Assembly: GCA_028716975.1 (NCBI GenBank)
Contig: JAQUOU010000005.1
Span: forward strand, 1-64,000
Length of the DNA: 64,000 nt
Direction of reading: 5' to 3'
From: Methylobacter sp.
Lineage (GTDB): Bacteria > Pseudomonadota > Gammaproteobacteria > Methylococcales > Methylomonadaceae
Part shown: positions 45,789 to 56,100 of the stretch, in pieces
Layout: every line of letters starts with the position of its first letter
How positions within the stretch are numbered: the stretch's first letter is position 1
The notes under the pieces: model-generated
What the model was told of the DNA's origin: nothing
The model's database searches: none
What the model saw: the letters and a program-made list of their open reading frames with translations, nothing else
Made by a program: the position numbers and the translations under genes

Positions 45789-46046
45789 ATGCCTGAGATA
45801 CTCATATATTCTTCCAAGTTTTGCCCTTACTGCATTATGGCTAAACGCCTGCTTGATAAAAAAGGCGTTCTTTATACCGAAATTTATGTGGATTCAAAAC
45901 CAGGATTAAGAGAGCAAATGGTAGCTAAAACAAAACGCCGGACGGTGCCTCAAATATATATTGGCGATTACCATGTTGGCGGATTTGACGATCTGTATGC
46001 ACTCGATCAACAGAAAAAGCTGGATTCTCTATTGTCAGCTACTTAA
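45789..46046 (+). CDS. grxC: Glutaredoxin 3 (GrxC)
   Basis: Dithiol glutaredoxin of 85 residues. Active site CPYC at residues 12-15, the cis-Pro motif RTVPQIYIG and the glutathione-binding GGFDDL loop are all present. It reduces protein disulfides and mixed disulfides with glutathione. It is monocistronic, between an IS4 remnant and a convergent membrane-protein gene. Confidence 0.95.
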   Translation: MPEILIYSSKFCPYCIMAKRLLDKKGVLYTEIYVDSKPGLREQMVAKTKRRTVPQIYIGDYHVGGFDDLYALDQQKKLDSLLSAT

Positions 46047-46079
46047 ACAGTCGGCCAGATTTCCCAAGCAAGACATCCC

Positions 46080-46796
46080 TCAACGTTGTATGACTACAAA
46101 AACATTTTTGTAAGAAATATACATTAAAGTTGAAACCAGCATATATAAAACCGGTGTTAATAAAGGCGTTATTCCTGTACATATTAATGCTTCAATAATT
46201 ACAAAACCAAGCAGCATATAAAGCGCTTTCTGATTTTTAGCGACAGCCTTGCCCCCCTGCTCTCTTGCTTCGCTCCAACTATAATTTCTAAATAGCATCA
46301 GCGGATAACTGAACCAGCTGGCAAACGTAGTAACCATTAGTAAAACAAAAATTAGCGTGACATTTGCATAGGCATAGAGCCAGCCGGCTACTTCCCGCAT
46401 GGATTTATTATCCAGATTCTCCGGTGTCAATTCCCAATAAAAGAAGAATCGTCCTATCTTATAAAATTCTCCCGAAAAAATATTAGCCAATGCCATGAAT
46501 ACAAACCAAGAGATGACTATGCAGGTTGCAGCTATGACAGCTAAAGGCAAGCTTTTATTAATCGCCTCGTAAAACCCTATCGAATAGTCTCCTGAATACT
46601 TGAGATCGATATATTTTGCAATGCCTACGCCGACAAACAAGCATGTGACAGAGAGGAAAATGCCCAATGCCAAAGAAATCCGTCCCACGCTTAAAATCAC
46701 TTCGATAAATAAACAGTATCCCGCCCAGATCAAGGGTCCGCGCCCCACGAACAATAATGCCTGCCTTAGCCAGTCACTAAAGGATGCTCGCTTCAC
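46080..46796 (-). CDS. BPSS1780-like membrane protein of unknown function
   Basis: 238 residues with about six hydrophobic segments and no enzyme motif. The start [19 protein letters not shown] and the late [19 protein letters not shown] followed by several helices resemble the BPSS1780 family of uncharacterised inner-membrane proteins. The GTG start overlaps the trpS stop (GTGA), so it is translated after trpS. No function proposed. Confidence 0.7.
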   Translation of the reverse strand: MKRASFSDWLRQALLFVGRGPLIWAGYCLFIEVILSVGRISLALGIFLSVTCLFVGVGIAKYIDLKYSGDYSIGFYEAINKSLPLAVIAATCIVISWFVFMALANIFSGEFYKIGRFFFYWELTPENLDNKSMREVAGWLYAYANVTLIFVLLMVTTFASWFSYPLMLFRNYSWSEAREQGGKAVAKNQKALYMLLGFVIIEALICTGITPLLTPVLYMLVSTLMYISYKNVFVVIQR

Positions 46797-47806
46797 AACG
46801 AAATCCTGGAAATACCGACCGCCTCGCGCAAAGTTTTAATAAAAGGAACGCTCACTGCGCGGGCTTTCCGTGCACCTTCCTGCAACTGTTCTTCAATATG
46901 CTCAGGTGCCTGAAGCAAAGCCTCATAACGTTCTCTCGCAGGGGTAATGTGGTCATTAATATATTCAAATAATACCTGTTTCATTTCTCCCCATGAAATA
47001 CCCTCTGCATAGCAACGTCTAATTTCATCTACTTCTGTTTTTGAGGCAAAAGCCTGGTATATACTGAATAAAGTACAGCCATTGGGATCTTTCGGTTCAC
47101 CCGGCTCAAGAGAATTGGTTTTAATTTTGTTAATCAATTTTCTCAGCTTTTTCTCGGGTTCGAATAACGGGATGGCATTATTGTAACTTTTACTCATTTT
47201 ACGGCCATCGAGCCCGGCTAAAGTTGCACCGTTCTCCTCGATTAGCGCTTCCGGCAAAACAAAATGCTCACCATAAATATGATTAAACCGCCCTGCGATA
47301 TCTCTTGCCATTTCAATATGTTGAATCTGGTCTTTACCGACAGGGACTTTATTGGCGTTAAACATCAGTATGTCGGCCGCCATTAATATGGGATAGCTGA
47401 ACAGCCCCATTGTAATGCCTTTATCGGGATCATTTTCACCGCCTTGTTCATTTTCGACAACTGCTGCCTTATAAGCATGCGCCCTGTTCATCAGCCCTTT
47501 TGCTGTTACACAGGTCAACATCCAGGCCAATTCCATAATTTCAGGGACATCCGACTGCCGGTAAAAAACAGCATTTGATGTATCCAGCCCCAAAGCCAGC
47601 CAGGTCGCAGCAACTTCAAGACTGGATGTCCTGACTCTTTCCGGCTCCTGGCATTTAATCAGCGCATGGTAATCGGCAAGAAAATAAAAAGGGGTTACGT
47701 TCGCATCTTTACTCGCGGCAATAGCTGGCCTGATAGCGCCTACATAATTACCCAAATGAGGCGTGCCTGTCGTTGTAATTCCTGTTAAAACTGTTGCTTT
47801 ATTCAT
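46793..47806 (-). CDS. trpS: Tryptophanyl-tRNA synthetase
   Basis: Class I synthetase of 337 residues. [13 protein letters not shown] carries the HIGH-like site and [14 protein letters not shown] the KMSKS loop. [20 protein letters not shown] and the Trp-pocket region [18 protein letters not shown] match bacterial TrpRS. The last gene of its transcript, the BPSS1780-like gene, overlaps its stop. Confidence 0.97.
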   Translation of the reverse strand: MNKATVLTGITTTGTPHLGNYVGAIRPAIAASKDANVTPFYFLADYHALIKCQEPERVRTSSLEVAATWLALGLDTSNAVFYRQSDVPEIMELAWMLTCVTAKGLMNRAHAYKAAVVENEQGGENDPDKGITMGLFSYPILMAADILMFNANKVPVGKDQIQHIEMARDIAGRFNHIYGEHFVLPEALIEENGATLAGLDGRKMSKSYNNAIPLFEPEKKLRKLINKIKTNSLEPGEPKDPNGCTLFSIYQAFASKTEVDEIRRCYAEGISWGEMKQVLFEYINDHITPARERYEALLQAPEHIEEQLQEGARKARAVSVPFIKTLREAVGISRISL

Positions 47807-48014
47807 TCTATGCCTGAAATATCCTGTCTATTTTAATTGTAAATTGTGCATCATCTTACATAAATCCCGGCTAATATCCAGTGGCACAATCAATTTACAA
47901 TTCCACTGTAAATCATGCCCATTTATGTTCATTTTATAGTACACTTCATTGTTAGAGCTATATAGCATGCTCAGTGCGTGTTACTAAATAATGAGTCCTG
48001 GCCAGGGGAATAAT

Positions 48015-48314
48015 ATGTTGGAATATGATGAAAAACGAAATTATATTCGGATGGAGGTAGATTGTGACGTTACCTATAAAATTGCTGACTCAGATACCTT
48101 ATACCGAGGACGCTGTACATCAATTAGTGGAGCGGGAGTTTCATTTATTGCCGACCAGCTTTTAACTCCCGGCAAGGCAATGGAAATAAATGTCACTCCC
48201 AAAAATGCCATTACGCCTCCAATGACTGCTTTCATTGAAGTAGTCCGAAGTACGAAACAGGACAATGGCCATTATGAAATTGCGGCTACCATCCAAAGTA
48301 TAAAAGGAAATTAA
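48015..48314 (+). CDS. PilZ-domain protein
   Basis: 99 residues, a single PilZ domain that could bind cyclic-di-GMP. KRNYIRMEVD supplies the arginine motif in a reduced form (RxxxR appears as RNYIR) and TSISGAGVSF the second motif ([DN]xSxxG as SISGAG), so binding is plausible but not certain. AGGGG is seven bases before ATG 48015; an upstream in-frame ATG at 47991 lacks this. With the EAL-like protein at 4522 it is one of two cyclic-di-GMP-related proteins in the window. Confidence 0.82.
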   Translation: MLEYDEKRNYIRMEVDCDVTYKIADSDTLYRGRCTSISGAGVSFIADQLLTPGKAMEINVTPKNAITPPMTAFIEVVRSTKQDNGHYEIAATIQSIKGN

Positions 48315-48358
48315 CCACCTATAGCTATACAATTCAACGAAGCTGTTTTACTTCAAGT

Positions 48359-48763
48359 ATGTTTACGATTACCAAAGAAGTGTATTTCTGTTACGGTCAC
48401 CGGTTAATGAATCATACCGGCAAGTGCCGTAATTTACATGGACACAGCGTTAAAGCTTCGATTTCAATCGAACAAAAAGAACTTGACGAACAAGGTATGG
48501 TCTGTGATTTTTCCGAGATCAAAGACTGCGTGGAATCATATATCAGTCAATATCTTGATCATAATTTTCTATTGCACAGGGATGATCCTCTTATTCCCAT
48601 GCTAACGGAAAACAATGAGCAATTCCTCGCACTTGATGAACATCCTACTGCTGAAGTTCTGAGTAAAATGATTTATCGGCATATGAAAATAGCCGGTTTT
48701 AATGTTGCCCAAGTCGTGTTGTGGGAAACAGCCAACGCCTATGCCTGCTACCGGGAAACTTGA
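48359..48763 (+). CDS. queD: 6-carboxy-5,6,7,8-tetrahydropterin synthase (QueD/PTPS family)
   Basis: Zinc enzyme of the queuosine/7-deazaguanine pathway. CYGHRLMNHTGKCRNLHGHS holds the three zinc histidines and the catalytic Cys. HNFLLH and HPTAEVLSKMIYRHM carry the active-site Asp/His and the substrate Glu region, with the final VVLWETANAYACY matching the family. 134 residues. It is followed within 9 bp by a DUF1249 gene. GluQ at 35783 uses the end product of this pathway. Confidence 0.92.
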   Translation: MFTITKEVYFCYGHRLMNHTGKCRNLHGHSVKASISIEQKELDEQGMVCDFSEIKDCVESYISQYLDHNFLLHRDDPLIPMLTENNEQFLALDEHPTAEVLSKMIYRHMKIAGFNVAQVVLWETANAYACYRET

Positions 48764-48771
48764 CAGCAGCC

Positions 48772-49227
48772 ATGAGTTTCTTAAATCCAGTCAATAAGTC
48801 ACTCTGCCTGGAGCAGGTCTGCGAATCCAATTATCAAAAGATTTTCAAGTTGATTCCCGACTTGCTGGCATTTAAGGAAAGAGCAATCGGACTTGCTCCC
48901 AATAACACCACTCTTCACCTTGAAGTCATCGAGCATACGCCTCACACAATGACTGTTGAACTCAGTTACTGCTTCAGTAAAAACGTGGATCAGCTTTTAG
49001 AACCCGCCGTTAAAATACGAATTTACCTGGATGCGCAACTGGCTGAAGTCTTAAATGATCATGCCCGGGCAAGCGTATCGCAAGTTTTTAAAGACCCGGG
49101 TTTGAGTCGCGAAATTATGAATTACAAATGGCGCCTGAATTATTTTCTGCAAAAGTGGCTCGATCACTGTTTGAAAAAAGATTATCGCTTTAACACCGAA
49201 TCCCTGCTAACAGAAGCCTTGGCCTAA
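48772..49227 (+). CDS. DUF1249 (YqiB-like) protein
   Basis: 151-residue cytoplasmic protein of the DUF1249 family (E. coli YqiB). Recognisable blocks are CESNYQKIFKLIPDL, HLEVIEHTPHTMTVELSYCF, VKIRIYLDAQLAEVL and NYKWRLNYFLQKWLDHCL. Function unknown. ATG 48772 is chosen over the in-frame ATG 48721, which would overlap queD in a family-foreign extension. Confidence 0.9.
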   Translation: MSFLNPVNKSLCLEQVCESNYQKIFKLIPDLLAFKERAIGLAPNNTTLHLEVIEHTPHTMTVELSYCFSKNVDQLLEPAVKIRIYLDAQLAEVLNDHARASVSQVFKDPGLSREIMNYKWRLNYFLQKWLDHCLKKDYRFNTESLLTEALA

Positions 49228-50105
49228 ATACCAATGGTCAAATTCTTTAGATAAGCTAAAAAGTCATCTTTTAGCTCTTTGTGCAGTAGTCCATGCTCTA
49301 CGGTCGCTATTAAAAAGCCCAGTTTGGACCCGCAATCATAGCGTTTACCTTCAAATTCATAAGCCAGCACTTGTTCATCCGTCAATAAATCAGCAATAGC
49401 ATCGGTTAATTGAATTTCTCCGCCCGCGCCTCTGCCCGTCTTTTTTATTTTGTCAAAAATAGCGGGAGTCAAGATATAGCGACCGACTACCGCTAAATTT
49501 GATGGGGCTACATTGGGTTTAGGCTTTTCTACGATCAATTCAATAGCGCCCGATGATCCGGAAAATTCAGCGGTTCTGACAATACCGTATTTATCAGTTT
49601 CTGAGGGATCAATTCTTTCAACACCGAGGATAGAGGTATGTTTTTGCTCATACAATTTAACCATCTGCGCCATACAGCCCCTGCCGGCGTCTTCGATCAG
49701 GTCATCCGCCAAGATCACCGCAAAAGGCTCATCACCAATAACGGGTCTGGCGCAATAAACCGCATGGCCCAACCCTAACGCTTCAGCTTGCCGAATAAAA
49801 ATACAGGATACGTGCGGCGGCAGAATATCCTGAATCAACTTCAGCATTTCAATTTTACCCTTTGCTTCCAGCTCATTTTCAAGCTCGTAGGCTTTGTCAA
49901 AGTGATCTGTTATTGAGTTTTTACTGCGTCCGGTAATGAAAACCATGGTATCAATTCCGGCAGCAACCGCTTCTTCTACGGCGTATTGAATCAAAGGCTT
50001 ATCCACTATAGGCAGCATTTCCTTGGGACTTGCCTTGGTTGCAGGTAAAAAACGTGTTCCCAATCCTGCTACGGGGAAAACTGCTTTGGTAATCTTTTTG
50101 CTCAT
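49224..50105 (-). CDS. galU: UTP-glucose-1-phosphate uridylyltransferase GalU
   Basis: Makes UDP-glucose for polysaccharide and glucan synthesis. The nucleotide-binding start GLGTRFLPATKASPKEMLPI, RQAEALGLGHAVYCA, ILADDLIEDAG and FVEKPKP-like IVEKPKPN are present. 293 residues. It is 62 bp downstream of manC on the same strand, grouping two sugar-nucleotide activating enzymes. Confidence 0.96.
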   Translation of the reverse strand: MSKKITKAVFPVAGLGTRFLPATKASPKEMLPIVDKPLIQYAVEEAVAAGIDTMVFITGRSKNSITDHFDKAYELENELEAKGKIEMLKLIQDILPPHVSCIFIRQAEALGLGHAVYCARPVIGDEPFAVILADDLIEDAGRGCMAQMVKLYEQKHTSILGVERIDPSETDKYGIVRTAEFSGSSGAIELIVEKPKPNVAPSNLAVVGRYILTPAIFDKIKKTGRGAGGEIQLTDAIADLLTDEQVLAYEFEGKRYDCGSKLGFLIATVEHGLLHKELKDDFLAYLKNLTIGI

Positions 50106-50167
50106 TAAATTTTCCTTTATTACTGATGCTTAATATTACAATTTATAAGATGGCAATTAAATTTTTA

Positions 50168-51568
50168 TTAAATACGTCCATATTTATCATCAAAGCGCAC
50201 AATATCATCTTCCCCCAAATAACTTCCAGATTGAACTTCAACTATTTCCAACGCAATAACTCCAGGGTTTTCCAAACAATGCACTGTGCCTATTGGTATA
50301 TAAATAGACTCATTTTCAGAAAGCAATATCTTTTCATCACCCTTTGTTACCAATGCCGTGCCTTTAACCACAACCCAATGCTCGGCCCGGTGATGATGTT
50401 TCTGTAGCGATAATTTAGCGCCGGGCTTGACCACAATCCGTTTGGTCTGATGACGATCGCCGGTATCTACTGAATCATAATGTCCCCATGGTCTATAAGC
50501 TTTTCTGTGGATATCCGCTTCACTACGTTTAAGTTCTTTTAGCTGAGTGACAATTTGCTTAACTTCCTGCACTCTATCTTTAGATGCGATCATCACGGCA
50601 TCTTTAGTTTCCACAACCACCAAATCATGCACGCCGATAACCGCCACCAATTTATTTTCAGCGTATATAAATGAATTCTCAGTGTCAACTGTCAGCACAT
50701 CACCGCTGATTGCATTGCCCAACCGGTCTTTGTCGGTAACATCCCATAAAGCGGACCATGACCCTACATCATTCCATCCCGCCTTAAGTGGAATGACGAC
50801 AGCCTTGTCAGTTTTCTCCATGACTGCATAGTCGATTGAATCTGAAGGGGCAGAAGAAAAAATCTCTTTATCCAACCGGACAAAATCCAGATCAACTTTA
50901 GCAGCTTTAAGTGCTTTCTCACAAACCGAGAGCATTTTGGGATTAAATTTTTCCAGTTCTTTTAAGAAACTGCCGGCTTTAAATGCAAACATTCCGCTAT
51001 TCCAGAAATAATCTCCAGTTTGCAGGTACTGGGTAGCGGTCTCAAAATCCGGTTTCTCGACAAATGCTGCAACATGAAAAGCGGCTCCCTGTTGCAAATT
51101 ATCCCGCTTGATATAGCCATATCCGGTTTCAGGTTCGGTAGGAACAATACCAAACGTAACCAAAAATCCCTGGTCAGCCAAAATCTCAGCTTCTGCAATA
51201 GCTTTATGGAAGGCTTTGATATTGGATATCACATGGTCGGCAGGTAAAACCAGCAAAACATCATCCGGGGATTCTGCTGTTAATGCCGCCAAAGCCACCG
51301 CCGGCGCAGTATTCTTACCCACCGGTTCAAGAATAATAGCGGCTGGTTTTGCGCCTATTTCCCATAACTGTTCGGCCATCATGAACCTATGGTCTTCATT
51401 GCACACAGCAATCGGCGCTTTTAATCCAACAATCCCGGCTAGCCTAAGCAAGGTTTCCTGAACCATCGTGTGATCAGAAACCAGCGGCAGAAACTGCTTC
51501 GGATACTGTCCCCTGGATAATGGCCAGAGTCTTGTACCTGAGCCGCCCGATAAGATAACTGGAATCAT
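50168..51568 (-). CDS. manC: Mannose-1-phosphate guanylyltransferase / mannose-6-phosphate isomerase
   Basis: Bifunctional type II enzyme (AlgA/ManC/CpsB class) of 466 residues supplying GDP-mannose. N-terminal pyrophosphorylase: VILSGGSGTRLWPLSR and FVEKPDFETA. C-terminal cupin isomerase: RPWGHYDSVDTG, then GAKLSLQKHHHRAEHWVVV with metal-binding His residues. A strong AAGGAGG Shine-Dalgarno precedes the ATG. galU lies downstream. GDP-mannose could feed exopolysaccharide, in line with the Wzz-like gene at 56705. Confidence 0.95.
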   Translation of the reverse strand: MIPVILSGGSGTRLWPLSRGQYPKQFLPLVSDHTMVQETLLRLAGIVGLKAPIAVCNEDHRFMMAEQLWEIGAKPAAIILEPVGKNTAPAVALAALTAESPDDVLLVLPADHVISNIKAFHKAIAEAEILADQGFLVTFGIVPTEPETGYGYIKRDNLQQGAAFHVAAFVEKPDFETATQYLQTGDYFWNSGMFAFKAGSFLKELEKFNPKMLSVCEKALKAAKVDLDFVRLDKEIFSSAPSDSIDYAVMEKTDKAVVIPLKAGWNDVGSWSALWDVTDKDRLGNAISGDVLTVDTENSFIYAENKLVAVIGVHDLVVVETKDAVMIASKDRVQEVKQIVTQLKELKRSEADIHRKAYRPWGHYDSVDTGDRHQTKRIVVKPGAKLSLQKHHHRAEHWVVVKGTALVTKGDEKILLSENESIYIPIGTVHCLENPGVIALEIVEVQSGSYLGEDDIVRFDDKYGRI

Positions 51569-51835
51569 ATCTTTTTCCTCCTTTCTGTCTTGTTAAGGGA
51601 TTTTGTCTCAAAATGCTTTTAATCTATACATCTATTTTAACACTTCTTATATTTCCGGGATTGAACTTATGCTTTTACATTCATACAAATCAGCATAGTA
51701 AAAATATTCCAACAAACTTGCTTTTATTCGGCAGAGCAGAAAAGTCATGGCTTTAAACAAAAAACCCAATAACTTCCTGACCGGCCGGAATAATAGTTTT
51801 ATCTCTAACATACTGACTATTAATTCCTACAAATT

Positions 51836-52825
51836 ATGAACTTAAATGAGCCTTGCCCCATTGTTGCAAATAATACCCAGGAAAAGCACTATGACGGTAT
51901 CAGTAATCCTTCCGGGGCCGTGGCTTTAAATAGCCATATTTTTATCGTTGCTGATGATGAAAATAACCTGTTACGCATCTATGACCGCGACGTCTCCGAT
52001 AATCCAATACAAACCATAGCGCTTAGCGACCTATTTAAAGGTCAAATTCTGGATGGCGAAGATCTGGAAATGGATTTGGAAGGAGCCGCTGACGTGGATG
52101 GCACCCTTTTCTTGATCGGCTCGCACAGTGCCAATCACGAAGGAAGTATTAAACCAGTACGGCAAAGATTATTTGCCGTACAAATCACGCCGGACTCAAA
52201 CCGCCATTTTATCGCCAGCCCTGCGGGAATCATTTATACCCGGTTGATCGCCGATCTGGAGCAGGATTCCCGCTTTGATGCTTATCAGTTTAACAAAGCC
52301 AAAAACCTGCCGCCAAGAACCATCGGCGGCCTGAATATTGAAGGACTTGCCGCTACAACTGAAAAGGGGTTAATGATCGGTTTTCGCAATCCCTTATCAG
52401 GTGGAAAAATCCACAATGGCAGACTCATTAAAGGTAAGGCATTACTGATTCCTCTCCTTAATCCCTTCGAAATAATATCAGGTTCACTTGCCCGGCTAGG
52501 TAATCCGATAGAGCTGGATTTGGGCGGCTATGGAATCCGGGATATAGTCCTGTATAAAGAACAGCAATACATTATTGCCGCGGGGCCTTATCATGAAAAC
52601 GAGGCAACCCCGGAGCATAAGCGGGAAGAGTCCAGAATTTATGCATGGGATGCTGCTTCAGGAAAGCTTAGGCATCTGGCCGAAATCAAATTAAATGACC
52701 TTAATATCGAAGCCGCCTTTTTTTATCCAGGTGAAGAAACCCGTCTCCACTTACTAAGCGATGATGGAAAACGTGGGCGCACTAAAGGCTTCCGCAGTTT
52801 ATTGCTAAAATTATCGTCGCTGTAA
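51836..52825 (+). CDS. DUF3616 domain protein
   Basis: 329 residues, no signal peptide. It has a beta-propeller-like alternation: SGAVALNSHIFIVADDENN, DLEGAADVDGTLFLIGSHS, NIEGLAATTEKGLMIGFRNP and IEAAFFYPGEETRLHLLSDDG. These are the blocks of the DUF3616 family, whose function is unknown. ATG 51836 follows manC divergently with a 267-bp gap. Confidence 0.85.
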   Translation: MNLNEPCPIVANNTQEKHYDGISNPSGAVALNSHIFIVADDENNLLRIYDRDVSDNPIQTIALSDLFKGQILDGEDLEMDLEGAADVDGTLFLIGSHSANHEGSIKPVRQRLFAVQITPDSNRHFIASPAGIIYTRLIADLEQDSRFDAYQFNKAKNLPPRTIGGLNIEGLAATTEKGLMIGFRNPLSGGKIHNGRLIKGKALLIPLLNPFEIISGSLARLGNPIELDLGGYGIRDIVLYKEQQYIIAAGPYHENEATPEHKREESRIYAWDAASGKLRHLAEIKLNDLNIEAAFFYPGEETRLHLLSDDGKRGRTKGFRSLLLKLSSL

Positions 52826-53162
52826 ACTCTGATCTTTTTATTATTCCTACAGGCTTTGATCGGTAAAAGCGGCTTTTGTCATGTTGGGCATTCCCAAGAT
52901 TAAACCCTATGCCAATAGAAGAACTCATTTCATAAAAAAGGGTTAATACCACTCATGGCTTTATGTAGAAAAAATAATTTTTTCTACATAAAGCGATAAG
53001 GCGCAGGGCGTATTTCCTTAAAACCCTTATTCAGTCTGAACTCCTTATCTCTTTTCGTTAAAAAACCCAATCCAGCTTTTGCAGAAATTGATCGCCTACC
53101 AAAACACGCCGATCTTTATGTGTTATACAATAACCTCTTATTTCTTATTTACCTCGCCTTCC
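52826..53162. other. Intergenic region with long perfect palindrome
   Basis: About 340 bp between the DUF3616 and SNF2 genes. Its only clear feature is the palindrome at 52959-52993. The open frame of the SNF2 gene extends back to 53079 but probably starts at 53163. Confidence 0.5.
52959..52993. repeat. Perfect 17-bp-arm palindrome
   Basis: CTTTATGTAGAAAAAAT (52959-52975), one A, then the exact reverse complement ATTTTTTCTACATAAAG (52977-52993). With T-rich runs near the centre on both strands it could be an operator, a bidirectional hairpin or the footprint of an element. It lies 134 bp after DUF3616 and 170 bp before the SNF2 start. Confidence 0.8.
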
Positions 53163-56100
53163 ATGGATAAACCGAAAAAACTTCTGCGCTCAGATATACG
53201 CTATGAATGTGGCGACGGCTCTTATGAACGTGGCAGAAGCTATTTCGAAAAAGGCCTGGTAGTAGACCTTGCCATCAAGAGTGAAGGCGTTCTTTTTGTC
53301 CAACTTAATGCTGCTGTCAAAGGCAGCGGCAGAAGTCCTTATAAACAGAATATCCGCATTATATGGCGTCCTGATTTTAGCGCAGCCGAGATTGAGGGTG
53401 ACTGTTCCTGTCCGGTCGGTTTTAACTGCAAGCATATTGCCGCGGCCTGCCTGATGTATCAAAATTCCACCCAGCCGCTAACTTTAGCTCCCATTAAAGC
53501 ACCGAGCTGTTTTGACTGGCTGGATAGTCTTAATGAAAAGTTACCCAAAGACAATAGAGACCATGATTTCATCGTCTATATACTTAAGCCAGGCAAAAAC
53601 AAACATGAAATTATTTTTGAGTTTGTAATTACCAAGGAAAAAAAATCCGGCGGTTTAAGCAAAGGCAGGAAAACCACCCTAAACAATCTGCGCTACAGCT
53701 ATAACTACTTAAATTATATTCAACCGCAAGACGAGGAAATTGCCAAATTGCTCTCTGCATTTAATACCTCTTATATAGGTGAACCCGTACTGGCAGGAGC
53801 TACAGGCTATGTCGCACTAACAAAGTTATTACAAACCGGCCGGCTGTACTGGCAAGATCTTGAAAAACCGCCGTTAAAAATGGGAGCCAAGCGGGATTTA
53901 CGGTTTCACTGGCAACAGCCTGATCAGGATGGTTACCAGTTAAATGTTGAAATAGAACCAGCGGCAATCTTCCTGTTAACTGACCCGCCTCAATACCTGG
54001 ATAACCATTTGGGAATGGTGGGAGGATTTAATACCGCCAATTTTAGCGCGCATCAACTAAAAAAGATTTTATCTGCGCCGCTCATTCCCGCTCAATATGC
54101 TGATGAATTCAGCCAACGATTAATTATTGAACACACAGCCCTACCCTTGCCTACCCCGAAAGAAGTCCGTCTTATCGAACTGAAGGATTTAACACCCATA
54201 CCTAAAATATCCTTATTCGGAAAGCAAACGGGAAATCAGCCTTATCTCCATTTTATTAAAGTGAGCTTTAATTATGGAGAATGGACAGTTCCTGCATTTA
54301 ATTTCGAAGAATACAGCATATTGAAAACAAATCAGGGACTGGTGCGGATTAAACGCGCAATTGAAACTGAATCAGCAGCTATAAAACACCTTACAGATCA
54401 AGGCTTCGCCACTGTCCCACCCGAGGAAATCGGAATACAGGAGCTGGTTCTTTTCATTCCAACCGAAAAAAACAGAATAGCCAGTGCGGCGCGCTGGGGA
54501 ACTTTTATTCAGCACATACTTCCGGAGCTTGAACAGGAAGGCTGGATCATCACTATGGAAGACAGCTTCAGGCTTAATTTTCACAGCGCTCAAAACTGGG
54601 AAGCTGAAATCAGCGAAACTCAGACCGATTGGTTTGAAATACATTTTACCATAGAAATTGATGGCCAGTCTCACTCTTTATTGCCATTGATTATGCCCGC
54701 GCTGGAAAACTACGATCCTGAAAATCTTCCCGATATCCTCAACCTGCCTATCAGTGACCACAATTACCTGACTCTGCCCAGCGATAAGATTAAGCCGTTC
54801 CTGAATATATTGTATGAGCTGTTTAACAGCAGCACACTGGCAAAAGACGGCACTCTTAAACTCTCCCGTTTTAATGTAGCAAGCCTTTCGGACATGGAAG
54901 AGCAAAACGCCAAACTGTTCAAGATAACCGGCGGGAAAGAACTCAGGGAATTGGGGCAAAAATTAAAAAACTTTAACGGAATCAAAGATGTACATTTGCC
55001 TGTTAAGTTTCAGGCAGAACTTCGTAATTATCAGCAGCATGGACTCAACTGGCTACAGTTTTTGCGGGAGTACAAATTTTCCGGCATTCTTGCCGACGAT
55101 ATGGGTTTAGGTAAAACCATCCAAACCCTTGTCCATCTTTTACTGGAAAAACAACAGGGACGAATGACATCACCCTGCCTGATTATCGCCCCCACCAGCC
55201 TGATGAGTAACTGGCGGCGTGAAACCGAACGCTTCACGCCAGACCTACGCGTGCTAACATTACAGGGAACCGAACGCAAACAGTTATTTGATAAAATTAA
55301 AGAGCATGATTTGATATTGACAACTTATCCCTTGCTGCCGCGCGATGAGGAAACCCTGCTGGAGCATGAGTATCATTACCTGATTCTGGATGAAGCCCAA
55401 ACCATTAAAAATCCGCTTTCCAAAGCCGCCCAGATAGTGCGTCATATCAAGTCCACTCACCGGCTCTGCCTAACCGGGACACCAATGGAAAATCATCTGG
55501 GTGAACTTTGGGCACAATTTGACTTCCTGATGCCCGGTTTTTTGGGTGATGGTGCTACTTTTAGAAAGCTATATCGCACGCCTATTGAAATGCATGGCAA
55601 CAATGAGCAAAGATTGCGTTTGTCACGCCGTGTAGCGCCTTTTATGCTGCGTCGTACCAAAGAAGAAGTCGCACGGGAACTGCCGCTTAAGACCGAAATT
55701 ATCCGTTCCGTACCCCTTTATGAACAACAGGCCGCCTTGTACGAAAGCATCCGCCTGACCATGGAGAGAAAAGTCCGCGAGGCAATTGCCCTGAAAGGAC
55801 TGGCCCGAAGTCATATCACCATTCTGGATGCTTTATTAAAACTCCGCCAAACATGCTGTGATCCGCGCACCTTGTCACTTAAAGAAGCGCAAAAACTACA
55901 GGAATCTGCAAAACTCGATTTATTGATGGAGTTATTACCGGAACAACTGGAAGAAGGGCGTCGAATTCTTGTCTTCTCACAGTTCACCCGCATGATTGCG
56001 CTGATTGAAAATGAATTAAACACCCGGCAAATTGGTTATACCAAATTAACCGGCCAAACCCGCAACCGCGACGAAGCCATTGAACAGTTTAAAAGCGGTG

